A DNA stretch of 64,000 bases from Microbacterium mitrae (GTDB taxonomy: Bacteria > Actinomycetota > Actinomycetes > Actinomycetales > Microbacteriaceae): assembly GCF_008017445.1 (NCBI RefSeq), contig NZ_VRSW01000001.1, positions 806,001 through 870,000 of the forward strand, read 5' to 3'. Shown here in pieces: positions 35,551 to 44,398 of the stretch (its first letter is position 1; each line of letters starts with the position of its first letter). Under the pieces are notes generated by a model. That model had not been told where the DNA came from and did not search any database. It saw only the letters and a list, made by a program, of their open reading frames with translations. The translations under genes and the position numbers were made by a program.

Positions 35551-36669
35551 TTAGTCGAGGTAGCTCGTGACCGTGACCTTGCCGGCGATGATGTCAGCCT
35601 TCAGGGCCTCCACCTCGGCGAGCAGGGCTGCGTCAACCTTGTCTGCAAAGTTGTGCAGGTCGGCGATGCCGACGCCCTCGTTCTCCAGCGTTCCGACGTA
35701 TGCGTCGAAGTCGATCGAGCCGTCAGCCGAAGCAAGAACTGCTTCGTAGGTCGACAGGTCCATGGCCTTCAGGATCGAGGTCAGCACGACGTCCTGCGTG
35801 TTGGGGTCGGTCTCGTAGAGGTCAGCGTCAACACCGATCAGGGCGATGTCGCGGCCAGACTCTTCGATAACCTGCAGAGCCGACTGGTAGATCGGGCCAC
35901 CAACGGGCAGGATCACGTCGACGCCCTGGGCGATGACGTTGGATGCTGCGGTCTTGGCGTCAGCGTTGGCTTCGAAGCCACCGGTGAAGGTACCCGTCTT
36001 GCCGTCCCAGCCCACAACCTCAACGGCGGTGCCGTTGGTCTCGTTGTAGTAGTCAACGCCCTGCTTGAAGCCGTCCATGAAGATCGTCACAGTCGGGAAC
36101 TCCATGCCACCGAAGGTGCCGACCTTGCCGGACTCCGAGTAGCCAGCCGACAGGTAACCGGCGAGGAATGCTGCCTCAGCGGTGTTGTACAGCAGCGGCT
36201 TGATGTTCTCTGCGTCCTTCTCACCGTCGAAGTCGTTGTCGGCAGCGTCGTCGACGAGGATGAAGTCGGTGTCCGGGTTTGCCAGCGCGGCTTCGACCGT
36301 TGCGGCCGAGAGCGCGAAGCCGACCGAAACGATGGCGTTGCAGCCCTCAGCTGCGAGGCCGTCGATGTTCGGGCCGTACTCTGCCTCAGAGTTCGACTCG
36401 ACGGACTTCGACTCAGCACCGAGCTCGTCCGTAGCCATCGTCAGACCCTCGAAGGAGAGCTGGTTGAAGGACTTGTCGTCGAACCCGCCAGCGTCAGAAA
36501 CGACGCAGCCGAGGAAGTCGGTTGCCGAAGCCGAAGCCTCGGTCGATGCACCCGACGTCGCATCGGTGGTCGGCTCCGTCGTCGGTGCCTGGCCACATGC
36601 GGCGAGCGAGAAGATGAGGCCGGCGGCGAAAACGCCTCCAGCGAGCTTCTTAGTGGTGGAAATGGTCAA
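35551..36669 (-). CDS. bmpA: BMP-family nucleoside-binding lipoprotein
   Basis: This extracellular lipoprotein captures nucleosides for the NupOPQ importer (PnrA/TmpC/BmpA family). The 372-residue protein has a signal peptide KKLAGGVFAAGLIFSLAAC whose LAAC lipobox places lipidated Cys near residue 22. A Thr/Ser-rich linker follows, then the periplasmic-binding fold with VSDAGGFDDKSFNQ, the family hallmark. The start is TTG at 36669, with GGAGG four nt upstream and MTISTTKK as N-terminus; the longer frame from 36792 would add 41 residues unlike a signal peptide. It is first in the operon bmpA-nupO-nupP-nupQ-cdd-deoA-add. Confidence 0.9.
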   Translation of the reverse strand: MTISTTKKLAGGVFAAGLIFSLAACGQAPTTEPTTDATSGASTEASASATDFLGCVVSDAGGFDDKSFNQLSFEGLTMATDELGAESKSVESNSEAEYGPNIDGLAAEGCNAIVSVGFALSAATVEAALANPDTDFILVDDAADNDFDGEKDAENIKPLLYNTAEAAFLAGYLSAGYSESGKVGTFGGMEFPTVTIFMDGFKQGVDYYNETNGTAVEVVGWDGKTGTFTGGFEANADAKTAASNVIAQGVDVILPVGGPIYQSALQVIEESGRDIALIGVDADLYETDPNTQDVVLTSILKAMDLSTYEAVLASADGSIDFDAYVGTLENEGVGIADLHNFADKVDAALLAEVEALKADIIAGKVTVTSYLD

Positions 36670-36822
36670 GGTTGCCTCCGCGATTGATCGCCCGCGCCAT
36701 TCACGGGTTCGCTCCCAGAAAGTTACCCCGCATGACGCATCTGTCGCCTTACTCTGACGGCAATGGTTACCAAGCCGAAACAGATTGCTCATATGAGCAG
36801 AAGCTGCGGGGTGCCCCTCTCG

Positions 36823-37938
36823 TTAGAGTACGTCGCCTCTTCCGGTGAGTTTTAGGGCGTCAACGACACCCTTCACGCGCTGCGCGTGCTCACTTGTTGT
36901 CACCAGAAGCGCATCGGGAGTATCGACGATCACGATGTCTTTCACGCCCACGACGGAGATCACCCGATCGGTCTGCGACACCAGAATTCCGCTCGACGCA
37001 TCTGCGAGCACGCGCGCGTTCTCTCCCAAAATCGCAAGGTCGCTGCCGCGCCCGCGGGAGTTCAGCTTGGCGAGGCTAGCGAAGTCGCCCACATCGTCCC
37101 AGTCGAAGTGCCCCGGAATCACGGCCAATCTGCCCGCCGCTGCCGCTGGTTCCGCAACGGCATAATCAATCGCGATCTTCTTCAGCCCCGGCCAGATCCG
37201 ATCCACCGCGGGGCCCCGCTGGTTGCGGTCATCCCAGGCCGCCGCAAGTTCAATGAGGCCGGCGTGCAACTCGGGCTCATTCTTTTCGAGCTCGGCAAGA
37301 ATCACGTCGGCACGCGCAATGAACATGCCAGCGTTCCACAAATATGTGCGCTCCTCGACGTAGCGCTTCGCCGTCTCGAGGTTGGGCTTCTCAACGAATT
37401 CTTTGACCAGCAGCGCCTCGGGGGCGCCCTTGATCTCCAACTCATCGCCGGTGCGAATGTAGCCGAAGCCCACGCTGGGCTCGGCAGGCGGAATGCCGAT
37501 CGTGCAGATGTAGCCCGCACGCGCGACCGCAACGGCCTGCTCGACGGCCCATTCGAAACGGTTGGTGCCCTGAATCACGTGATCTGCGGCGAAGGAACCA
37601 ATAATCACGTTCGGTTCGCGGCGGTGCAGAATCGCGGCGGCAAGACCGATTGCCGCGGCCGACTCGCGCGGCTCAGATTCCAGAAACACGTTCAGGTCGG
37701 CGACGCCGGGGAGCTCTTTCTCCACCGCGGCGCGGTGAGCGCGCCCCGTCACGACGCCGATGCGGTCGCTTCCCGAGAGCGGTTCGAGGCGGTCCCACGT
37801 GTCACGCAACAGCGATTGACCGGAACCAGTGAGGTCGTGCAAGAACTTGGGGGCGTCTGCGCGCGAAAGCGGCCACAGCCGACTGCCAATACCGCCAGCA
37901 GGAATGACGGCGTAAAAATCAGGAAGTTTGCCTTGCAT
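36823..37938 (-). CDS. manC: Mannose-1-phosphate guanylyltransferase
   Basis: This enzyme makes GDP-mannose from mannose-1-phosphate and GTP. The 371-residue protein begins VIPAGGIGSRLWPLSR, the nucleotide-binding loop, and has VIIGSFAADHVI, VGFGYIRTGD, KEFVEKPN and LWNAGMF, all typical. It lacks the fused phosphomannose isomerase domain of longer ManC proteins. The ATG is 6 nt from a TAACCT -10 box. It is divergent from the sdh operon. Confidence 0.93.
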   Translation of the reverse strand: MQGKLPDFYAVIPAGGIGSRLWPLSRADAPKFLHDLTGSGQSLLRDTWDRLEPLSGSDRIGVVTGRAHRAAVEKELPGVADLNVFLESEPRESAAAIGLAAAILHRREPNVIIGSFAADHVIQGTNRFEWAVEQAVAVARAGYICTIGIPPAEPSVGFGYIRTGDELEIKGAPEALLVKEFVEKPNLETAKRYVEERTYLWNAGMFIARADVILAELEKNEPELHAGLIELAAAWDDRNQRGPAVDRIWPGLKKIAIDYAVAEPAAAAGRLAVIPGHFDWDDVGDFASLAKLNSRGRGSDLAILGENARVLADASSGILVSQTDRVISVVGVKDIVIVDTPDALLVTTSEHAQRVKGVVDALKLTGRGDVL

Positions 37939-37944
37939 GGTGCA

Positions 37945-37950
37945 AGGTTA
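37945..37950 (-). promoter_or_regulatory. -10 box of leaderless manC
   Basis: TAACCT on the minus strand lies 6 nt before the ATG at 37938. Confidence 0.5.
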
Positions 37951-38060
37951 GCCTCCCCCGTCCTGGGAGTCGGGATGCTCGCCGCTCGGCACCAGAGACC
38001 GCAGGGCGCACCCACGGCAAGGTCACGATTCAGGCACATTGTGGTCATTAGTGTGCGGTG

Positions 38061-38079
38061 TTAGGTATGCCTCATTCGC
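38061..38079 (+). promoter_or_regulatory. Possible degenerate DtxR/IdeR-like box before sdhC
   Basis: TTAGGTATGCCTCATTC matches the left part of the IdeR consensus (TTAGGnnAGnCTnA) at nine positions but loses the right half-site. It may be chance. Confidence 0.2.
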
Positions 38080-38166
38080 CCCCAGCGAAATTACAGGAAT
38101 AGGATGGAGGTCTACGCACGCGCTCTCTTGGCGCCCGCAAAACTCGCATCGATCAGGGAGGACGAC

Positions 38167-38601
38167 GTGTCCGCAAGCGCTCGCTTGACACCGTCGGTAT
38201 CCGAGACCACCTCAAAAACGCCGCGGGGAACGCTCTACCGCGGCAACGAGGGCATGTGGTCATGGGTGCTGCACCGAATTACAGGTGTCGCGATTTTCTT
38301 CTTCTTGCTTGTCCACGTTTTGGACACTGCACTCATCCGCGTCTCTCCTGAGGCCTACGACGCTGTCATGTCGACCTACAAGAACCCGATCATGGGCTTC
38401 GGCGAGCTGGTACTCGTCGCCGGCATCGTCTACCACGCCCTGAATGGTCTGCGCATCATCCTGGTCGACTTCTGGTCGAAGGGCGCGAAGTACCAGAAGC
38501 AGTTGTTCTGGATTGTCATCGGTGTGTGGGTTGTTTTGGTCGGCGCCTTCGCTGTGCGTCACATCCCGAACGTTCTCTCGCACGTTGGAGGGGGACACTA
38601 A
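38167..38601 (+). CDS. sdhC: Succinate dehydrogenase cytochrome b556 subunit SdhC
   Basis: This membrane subunit binds heme b and quinone in complex II. The 144-residue protein has three membrane segments. HRITGVAIFFFLLVHVLDT holds the quinone-side Ser/Arg region, and YHALNGLRIILVDF carries the candidate heme-ligand His. The start is GTG 38167 because AGGGAGG lies 5 nt upstream; the longer ATG frame from 38104 has no ribosome site. The sdhC stop shares a base with the sdhD start. Confidence 0.92.
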   Translation: MSASARLTPSVSETTSKTPRGTLYRGNEGMWSWVLHRITGVAIFFFLLVHVLDTALIRVSPEAYDAVMSTYKNPIMGFGELVLVAGIVYHALNGLRIILVDFWSKGAKYQKQLFWIVIGVWVVLVGAFAVRHIPNVLSHVGGGH

Positions 38602-39062
38602 TGACTGCTGAAACTCTCGCCGCTCCGCGTTCGAAGGCATCCGCTCCCCGCAACGGTGGCGCCAACCTCGAAAAGTGGGGCTGGCTGTACATGCGCATTA
38701 GCGGTGTCGTGCTGGTCGTCCTGATCTTCGGTCACCTGTTCGTCAACCTCATGGTCGGCGACGGCATCTCCGCCATTGACTTCGGTTTCGTCGGCGGAAA
38801 GTTCGCGACCCCGTTCTGGCAGTGGTGGGACGTCGCCATGCTCTGGCTCGGTCTCATCCACGGCGCAAACGGCATGCGCACCATCACCAACGACTACGTC
38901 CTGAACAAGACGGCACGTAAGGTGCTTGTCTCCGCGATCTGGATCGCCGTTGGTCTGCTCATCGTCCTCGGCACGCTTGTTGTCTTCACATTTGACCCCT
39001 GCAACGGTGTCTTCGAAGACGGCGCGCTGTGGGAAGCATGTGCAGAACTGACGGGCAAGTAG
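38601..39062 (+). CDS. sdhD: Succinate dehydrogenase membrane anchor SdhD
   Basis: This is the second membrane anchor of complex II, 153 residues with three helices (about 28-50, 70-90 and 110-135). [20 protein letters not shown] and [15 protein letters not shown] carry the conserved His and quinone-side residues. It starts at ATG 38601, overlapping the sdhC stop by one base. GGAGGGGG provides the ribosome site inside sdhC. Confidence 0.92.
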   Translation: MTAETLAAPRSKASAPRNGGANLEKWGWLYMRISGVVLVVLIFGHLFVNLMVGDGISAIDFGFVGGKFATPFWQWWDVAMLWLGLIHGANGMRTITNDYVLNKTARKVLVSAIWIAVGLLIVLGTLVVFTFDPCNGVFEDGALWEACAELTGK

Positions 39063-39087
39063 AACTCAGAAAGCTAGGCACATTCAC

Positions 39088-40893
39088 GTGAGCACGAATA
39101 CTTCAGATTCCGTCATCCGCGACGGCGTTCACTACCACCAGTTCGACGTTGTCATCGTCGGTGCCGGTGGAGCAGGCATGCGCGCAGCTATTGAGGCTGG
39201 CCCGGGCGCCAAGACCGCCGTCATCACCAAGCTCTACCCCACGCGCTCGCACACCGGTGCGGCGCAGGGTGGCATGGCTGCAGCCCTCGCGAACGTCGAG
39301 GAAGACAGCTGGGAATGGCACACCTTTGACACCGTCAAGGGTGGCGACTACCTCGTCGACCAAGACGCGGCGGAGATTCTGGCGAAGGAAGCCATCGACG
39401 CGGTTATCGACCTCGAGAACATGGGTCTGCCCTTCAACCGCACGGAAGACGGCAAGATCGACCAGCGTCGCTTCGGTGGTCACACCCGCGACCACGGTAA
39501 GGCCGCCGTTCGCCGTGCGTGCTACGCAGCTGACCGCACCGGTCACATGATTCTGCAGACGCTGTTCCAGAACTGCGTCAAGCTCGGTATCAACTTCTTC
39601 AACGAGTTCTACGCGCTCGACCTCATCACTGTTGTCGATGACGAGGGCAAGACCCAGGTTGCTGGTGTCGTTGCGTACGAGCTGGCCACGGGCGAGCTGC
39701 ACGTCTTCCACTCGAAGGCTGTCATCTTCGCAACGGGTGGCTTCGGCAAGATCTTCAAGACGACGTCGAACGCACACACCCTCACCGGTGACGGCGTCGG
39801 CATCATCTGGCGCAAGCGCCTCCCGCTGGAAGACATGGAGTTCTTCCAGTTCCACCCGACGGGCCTCGCAGGCCTCGGTATTCTCCTCACCGAGGGTGCC
39901 CGTGGTGAGGGCGCTATCCTCCGTAACGCCTCGGGTGAGCGCTTCATGGAGCGCTACGCCCCGACGATTAAAGACCTCGCGCCGCGTGACATCGTTGCCC
40001 GCTCGATGGTTCAGGAAGTCGCCGAGGGTCGCGGCGCCGGCCCGCACAAGGACTACGTTCTCCTCGACTGCACGCACCTCGGTGCCGAGGTTCTGGAAAC
40101 CAAGCTCCCCGATATCACCGAGTTCGCTCGTACCTACCTGGGTGTTGACCCGGTTGTCGAGCCCGTTCCGGTGATGCCGACCGCGCACTACGCCATGGGT
40201 GGCATCCCCACCAACGTCAACGCCGAGGTTCTCGCCGACAACACCACCGTTGTTCCGGGTCTGTACGCGGCTGGCGAGTGCGCATGTGTGTCGGTGCACG
40301 GCTCGAACCGCCTCGGAACCAACTCGCTGCTGGACATCAACGTGTTCGGTAAGCGCGCGGGCCGTAACGCCGTCGAGTACGTCAAGACCGCAGACTTCGT
40401 TCCGCTGCCGGAAGACCCGGCCAAGGAAGTTCGCGAGATGATCGAGGGCCTGCGGGTAAACCCGGGCACCGAGCGTATTGCCGTACTCCGCAAGAAGCTG
40501 CAGGACGACATGGACGCAAAGGCGCAGGTGTTCCGCACCGACGAGTCGCTTACCGAGGTTCTCGGAACCATCGAAGAGCTGCGCGAGCGCTACAAGAACG
40601 TGCACGTCGACGACAAGGGCAAGCGCTACAACACCGATCTGCTTGAGGCTGTCGAGCTGGGCTTCCTGCTTGACCTCGCCGAGGTCGTTGTGGTCACCGC
40701 GAAGAACCGCAAGGAAAGCCGTGGCGGACACATGCGCGACGACTACCCCAACCGCGACGATGAGAACTACATGCAGCACACGATGGCGTACCTCACGGGA
40801 GACCCGCACTCGTCGAACGCTGATGACCACATCAAGCTCGATTGGAAGCCCGTCGTCGTGACCCGCTACCAGCCCATGGAAAGGAAGTACTGA
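39088..40893 (+). CDS. sdhA: Succinate dehydrogenase flavoprotein subunit SdhA
   Basis: This subunit oxidises succinate to fumarate with covalent FAD. The 601-residue protein has the FAD loop [14 protein letters not shown] near residue 20 and [15 protein letters not shown], whose His is the flavinylation site. [19 protein letters not shown] and HYAMGGI belong to the dicarboxylate site, and [15 protein letters not shown] lies near the C-terminus. The GTG start lies 25 nt after sdhD. It overlaps the sdhB start by one base. Confidence 0.97.
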   Translation: MSTNTSDSVIRDGVHYHQFDVVIVGAGGAGMRAAIEAGPGAKTAVITKLYPTRSHTGAAQGGMAAALANVEEDSWEWHTFDTVKGGDYLVDQDAAEILAKEAIDAVIDLENMGLPFNRTEDGKIDQRRFGGHTRDHGKAAVRRACYAADRTGHMILQTLFQNCVKLGINFFNEFYALDLITVVDDEGKTQVAGVVAYELATGELHVFHSKAVIFATGGFGKIFKTTSNAHTLTGDGVGIIWRKRLPLEDMEFFQFHPTGLAGLGILLTEGARGEGAILRNASGERFMERYAPTIKDLAPRDIVARSMVQEVAEGRGAGPHKDYVLLDCTHLGAEVLETKLPDITEFARTYLGVDPVVEPVPVMPTAHYAMGGIPTNVNAEVLADNTTVVPGLYAAGECACVSVHGSNRLGTNSLLDINVFGKRAGRNAVEYVKTADFVPLPEDPAKEVREMIEGLRVNPGTERIAVLRKKLQDDMDAKAQVFRTDESLTEVLGTIEELRERYKNVHVDDKGKRYNTDLLEAVELGFLLDLAEVVVVTAKNRKESRGGHMRDDYPNRDDENYMQHTMAYLTGDPHSSNADDHIKLDWKPVVVTRYQPMERKY

Positions 40894-41660
40894 TGTCTAC
40901 TGCCGTCGCCGAGGCCACCGCGCCTGAAGCAGAAGAGTCTGAGGTTCAGTCTTTCCTGGTGACGTTCATCGTGCGCCGCTTCGACCCTGAGGTCGATGAA
41001 GAGCCGCGCTGGGTGGACTATGACGTCGAGCTGTACTCGACCGACCGTGTTCTGGATGCTCTGCACAAGATCAAGTGGGAGGTTGACGGCTCGCTGTCCT
41101 TCCGCCGTTCTTGCGCACACGGCATTTGTGGTTCCGACGCGATGCGTATCAACGGCCGCAACCGCCTGGCTTGCAAGACGCTGATCAAGGACCTCGACAT
41201 TTCGCAGCCGATTTACGTTGAGGCCATCAAGGGTCTGCCCCTGGAGAAGGACCTCATCGTCGACATGGAGCCGTTCTTCGCCTCCTACCGCGAAGTGCAG
41301 CCCTTCCTGCAGCCGTCCAGCCCGACGACCCCGGGTAAGGAGCGCACGCAGTCCATCAAGGATCGCGCGATCTTCGACGACACCACCAAGTGCATCCTGT
41401 GCGCTGCGTGCACCTCGTCGTGCCCCGTGTTCTGGACCGACGGTCAGTACTTCGGCCCGGCAGCAATCGTCAACGCACACCGCTTCATCTTCGACTCGCG
41501 CGACGATGCAGCCAACGTGCGCCTCGACATCCTCAACGACAAAGAGGGCGTGTGGCGTTGCCGCACCACGTTCAACTGCTCCGAGGCATGCCCGCGTGGC
41601 ATCGAGGTGACCAAGGCCATCGCCGAGGTCAAGCGGGCTGTTCTGCGCGGCGGTCGCTAG
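40893..41660 (+). CDS. sdhB: Succinate dehydrogenase iron-sulfur subunit SdhB
   Basis: This subunit passes electrons from SdhA to quinone through three iron-sulfur clusters. The 255-residue protein has the [2Fe-2S] ligands in RRSCAHGICGSDAM and RLAC, and two further Cys sets in CILCAACTSSCPVFW and NCSEACPRGIEV for the [4Fe-4S] and [3Fe-4S] clusters. ATG 40893 overlaps the sdhA stop. A strong terminator follows. Confidence 0.97.
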   Translation: MSTAVAEATAPEAEESEVQSFLVTFIVRRFDPEVDEEPRWVDYDVELYSTDRVLDALHKIKWEVDGSLSFRRSCAHGICGSDAMRINGRNRLACKTLIKDLDISQPIYVEAIKGLPLEKDLIVDMEPFFASYREVQPFLQPSSPTTPGKERTQSIKDRAIFDDTTKCILCAACTSSCPVFWTDGQYFGPAAIVNAHRFIFDSRDDAANVRLDILNDKEGVWRCRTTFNCSEACPRGIEVTKAIAEVKRAVLRGGR

Positions 41661-41673
41661 TCCGCTGAATCAC

Positions 41674-41707
41674 GTGGACGTCACCTTCGGGTGGCGCCCA
41701 CTTTTTT
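41674..41707 (+). terminator. Intrinsic terminator of sdhCDAB
   Basis: GTGGACGTCACC and GGTGGCGCCCAC pair across a TTCG tetraloop with one A-C mismatch and one T-G pair. Six T follow at 41702-41707. It is 13 nt after the sdhB stop. Confidence 0.9.
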
Positions 41708-41734
41708 GTGCATCGCAGGAAAGTGGCCGTTGAG

Positions 41735-41740
41735 TAGGCT
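41735..41740 (+). promoter_or_regulatory. -10 box of leaderless yihY-like gene
   Basis: TAGGCT lies 6 nt before the GTG at 41747. Confidence 0.5.
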
Positions 41741-41746
41741 GGGGGT

Positions 41747-42934
41747 GTGAGTGAAGAGCGGAACCAGGAGACAGCCACTGCAGACGAACGTGCGTCTGTT
41801 GTGGAAAAGGCGACGGAGACAGCGCAGAAGGTCATGGGCTCCTTCCCAGTCCGGGTGTTCCAGCGTTTCTCTCTGCGCAATGGCTTTATCTTGGCGTCTG
41901 GAGCGAGCTTCCAAGCGTTCTTTGCGATCGCGGCTGCCATTTATGTGGCGCTCGTCATTCTCGGGTTCTGGCTGGGCGCCAGCACGACCGCGGTTAATGG
42001 CCTGATCGACGTCATCAACGGGTATCTTCCCGGTATCATCGCAGAAAGCGGCGGCCTGTTCACCCCTGATCAGGTGCGTGACGTGGTCGTCAGCTCCACC
42101 GGGGCGCTATCGATCACGGGTATCGCCGCGCTGCTCGCCGTGATTTGGACCGCGATCGGCTGGATGGGTTACGTGCGCAAGGCTGTTCGCGACATCTTTG
42201 GCCTCCCGCCCGAGACCGGCGCCTTTGTGATTCTCAAGGTTCGCGACCTGCTGGCTTCGATCGGTTTCGCCATATTGCTCTTGATCGGTGCGGTGCTGTC
42301 GACCGTGGGCTCGAGCACGCTGAACTTCCTCCTCGAACTCATCGGCCTTTCCAACAACGAATGGCTTCTGCGTACCAGCACGCAAATCCTGGCCGTCGTG
42401 ATTGCGTGCGCCATCAATGTCTTCACGCTCATCGTGCTGTTCCGTTTCTTGGTTGGCACCGACCTCAAGACGAAGCAGATCTTGCCGGGCGCACTCCTGG
42501 GCGGCGTGAGTCTTGCCGTTCTCCAGCTCGGTGCCGGATTCTTGCTGGGCAAGACCCCCTCCAACCCGCTGTTGGCATCGTTTGTTGTGATTATCGGTCT
42601 GCTGTTGTGGTTCCGACTCATCATGACCGTGATTCTGCTGGCGGCCGCCTGGGTTGCGGTGAGCGCCGAGGATCGCCACATCGCCATTGTCTTACCGACG
42701 CAACAGGAGCGCGCGCTGTTGGAGGCGCGCACCCTCCACGAAGCCGCACTGGTGCGATACCGCGAGGCCCGTATCGAGCGCGCAGGAGCCCGTTGGTATG
42801 CACGGCCTGCGGCCACGCGAGAGGTACGCCACTGGGCGCATCGCGCTGAAGAAATGCGCCAACGCGTCACCGAAGCGGAAGACGCACTCGCGCAGTCGGG
42901 CAAGCGCAAGGTGACTGTCGTTGCCCGCCGCTAG
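41747..42934 (+). CDS. YihY/BrkB-family membrane protein
   Basis: This 395-residue protein of the YihY/UPF0761 family has about six membrane helices. A cytosolic N-terminus of 45 residues precedes a re-entrant stretch (NGFILASGASFQAFFAIAAA). The helix pairs follow, with GWMGYVRKAVRDIFGLPPE and LFRFLVGTDLKTKQILPGA, conserved regions of the family. A charged C-terminal coiled-coil-like tail of about 90 residues (RALLEARTLHEAALVRYREA) is cytosolic. The function of the family is not settled; some members were once named ribonuclease BN in error. Confidence 0.88.
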   Translation: MSEERNQETATADERASVVEKATETAQKVMGSFPVRVFQRFSLRNGFILASGASFQAFFAIAAAIYVALVILGFWLGASTTAVNGLIDVINGYLPGIIAESGGLFTPDQVRDVVVSSTGALSITGIAALLAVIWTAIGWMGYVRKAVRDIFGLPPETGAFVILKVRDLLASIGFAILLLIGAVLSTVGSSTLNFLLELIGLSNNEWLLRTSTQILAVVIACAINVFTLIVLFRFLVGTDLKTKQILPGALLGGVSLAVLQLGAGFLLGKTPSNPLLASFVVIIGLLLWFRLIMTVILLAAAWVAVSAEDRHIAIVLPTQQERALLEARTLHEAALVRYREARIERAGARWYARPAATREVRHWAHRAEEMRQRVTEAEDALAQSGKRKVTVVARR

Positions 42935-42937
42935 GCT
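42932..42937 (+). promoter_or_regulatory. -10 box of leaderless xth
   Basis: TAGGCT lies 6 nt before the ATG at 42944 and overlaps the stop codon of the preceding gene. Confidence 0.5.
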
Positions 42938-42943
42938 GAGGTC

Positions 42944-43783
42944 ATGGTGAGAATCTCCTCTGTCAATGTCAACGGCATCCGAGCAGCAGCACGCAAAGGA
43001 ATGCACCCCTGGCTCGCTGACGCGGGCGTCGACATTCTCACTCTGCAAGAGGTGCGAGCCCCCCGCAGCGAGCTCGAAAAGGCATTGCCCGGCTGGACTC
43101 TCGTCGACGACGAAGCCACCGCAAAGGGCCGCGCCGGCGTCGCAATCGCGTCGCGCCGTGAGCCCACCGCGGTTCGCACCGTCTTCGGCCCCGAAGACCT
43201 CGATACGAAGGGCCGGTGGATCGAGGCAGACTTCACCATCGACGGCGAGGTGGTCACCGTCGTCAGCGCCTATGTCTTTACTGGTGAGGCAGAGACCCCG
43301 GCCAAGCAAGACCCGAAGTGGGCGTTTCTCGACGCGATGAACGAGCGACTGCCGCAGCTCGCCAGCAATTCCGCACTGGCGGTCGTCACGGGCGACCTCA
43401 ACGTTGGCCACCGCGAGTTCGACATTCGCAACTGGAAGGGCAATGTCAAGAAGTCCGGCTTCTTGCCACGTGAGCGCGCCTATTTCGATCGATACTTCGG
43501 GGCGCATGGCACCGACGTGACCGGCGTCGACGGAACCGTCGGCCCGGGTCTCGGGTGGGTTGACGTAGGGCGTGCTTTCCACGGCGAAATCGACGGCCCC
43601 TACACCTGGTGGTCAAGCCGCGGTAAGGCGTTCGACAACGACGTGGGCTGGCGTATCGACTACCACATGGCCTCCCCCGCACTCGCCGAGCGCGTGGAAA
43701 ACTACGCGGTCTGGCGTGCACCCAGCTGGGACACCCGCTGGAGCGATCACGCGCCGGTTACGGTCGACTACCGCCTCGGTTAA
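42944..43783 (+). CDS. xth: Exodeoxyribonuclease III / AP endonuclease
   Basis: This Mg-dependent enzyme cuts DNA at abasic sites and removes 3' blocks. The 279-residue protein has the full set of active-site motifs: NVNGIRAA at the start, LTLQEVRAP with the metal Glu, VVTGDLNVGH with Asp-Asn, WRIDYHMASP and WSDHAPV with the catalytic Asp-His. It belongs to the ExoA/Xth family. It lies 9 nt after the yihY-like gene but has its own -10 box. Confidence 0.93.
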   Translation: MVRISSVNVNGIRAAARKGMHPWLADAGVDILTLQEVRAPRSELEKALPGWTLVDDEATAKGRAGVAIASRREPTAVRTVFGPEDLDTKGRWIEADFTIDGEVVTVVSAYVFTGEAETPAKQDPKWAFLDAMNERLPQLASNSALAVVTGDLNVGHREFDIRNWKGNVKKSGFLPRERAYFDRYFGAHGTDVTGVDGTVGPGLGWVDVGRAFHGEIDGPYTWWSSRGKAFDNDVGWRIDYHMASPALAERVENYAVWRAPSWDTRWSDHAPVTVDYRLG

Positions 43784-43843
43784 ACGGGTGCGGCGTGGCG
43801 CGCGGATACGCCGCGCCGGCGGGGCGACGACTCGGCCACGCGA

Positions 43844-44344
43844 CTACGGGGCGACGGGGCTATGCGCCCACACGTTCGCGTGCCGTTGCCACCGCGTCTG
43901 GCGTGAAACACGCACCAGCAATGCTAAATAGTTCGTCGATCCGCGAAACCGCAGAATCAGGGTGTCTCCCACAATTTTAGCCTTTTGAAAGCTGGCAAGC
44001 TCAAGAGTCTGTGTCGCCAGCGGTGACTGCAGCCACAGGGTCTCATCAGCAACGCTGGTTGCGAGGCGGGCGCCTTCCGGAGCGGCAGCGCGCAGCATCT
44101 TCTTCGCCTGCGAGCGCAACAGGAACGGCACCAGGATTGTGATCACGATCATGCCGATGCCGGCGATGAGCATGGTGATGTTTCCGGTCACAGCAGCCGC
44201 ACCGATGGCAACGACGCTGGGAATCGCGACAAAGGCGAAGGCCGTCAGCATCGTGGGCGTTGTCATCAGATATCGCATCACGTCGCGACCGTGCGATCGC
44301 ATGTCAGCGTCGGTAATGGTGATCGTGGACTGCGGCTTAGCCAT
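43844..44344 (-). pseudogene. YcxB-like membrane protein with C-terminal frameshift
   Basis: The frame encodes 166 residues: a 28-residue soluble start (STITITDADMRSHGRD), two membrane helices (about 30-52 and 55-75), and a beta-rich domain ending TLILRFRGSTNYLAL. The expected family ending, a Pro followed by a Phe and a short helix, is present in the next frame as FTPDAVATARERVGA and stops at 43860-43862. One base appears to be missing near 43912-43922 (TTGCTGGTGCG on the minus strand). As it stands the frame reads through to an unrelated tail and stops at 43844. The call rests on my recollection of YcxB C-termini. A base-calling error would give the same picture. CATGCT lies 6 nt before the ATG. 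Confidence 0.6.
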
Positions 44345-44386
44345 GCAGACAGCATGTCAGCGCGTGAGCCGTGCGCACAGAACGAG

Positions 44387-44392
44387 TAGGGT
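44387..44392 (+). promoter_or_regulatory. -10 box of leaderless trpS
   Basis: TAGGGT lies 6 nt before the GTG at 44399. Confidence 0.55.
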
Positions 44393-44398
44393 TGACGA

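Noticed and set aside
36670-36792. N-terminal extension of the nucleoside-binding lipoprotein
   Set aside because: The extra 41 residues are not hydrophobic and would hide the signal peptide. A TTG with GGAGG upstream gives a normal lipoprotein start.
39103-40830. Long open frame (575 codons) on the minus strand opposite sdhA
   Set aside because: It mirrors a highly biased GC-rich gene. The protein has no fold-like pattern, while sdhA on the other strand has every catalytic motif.
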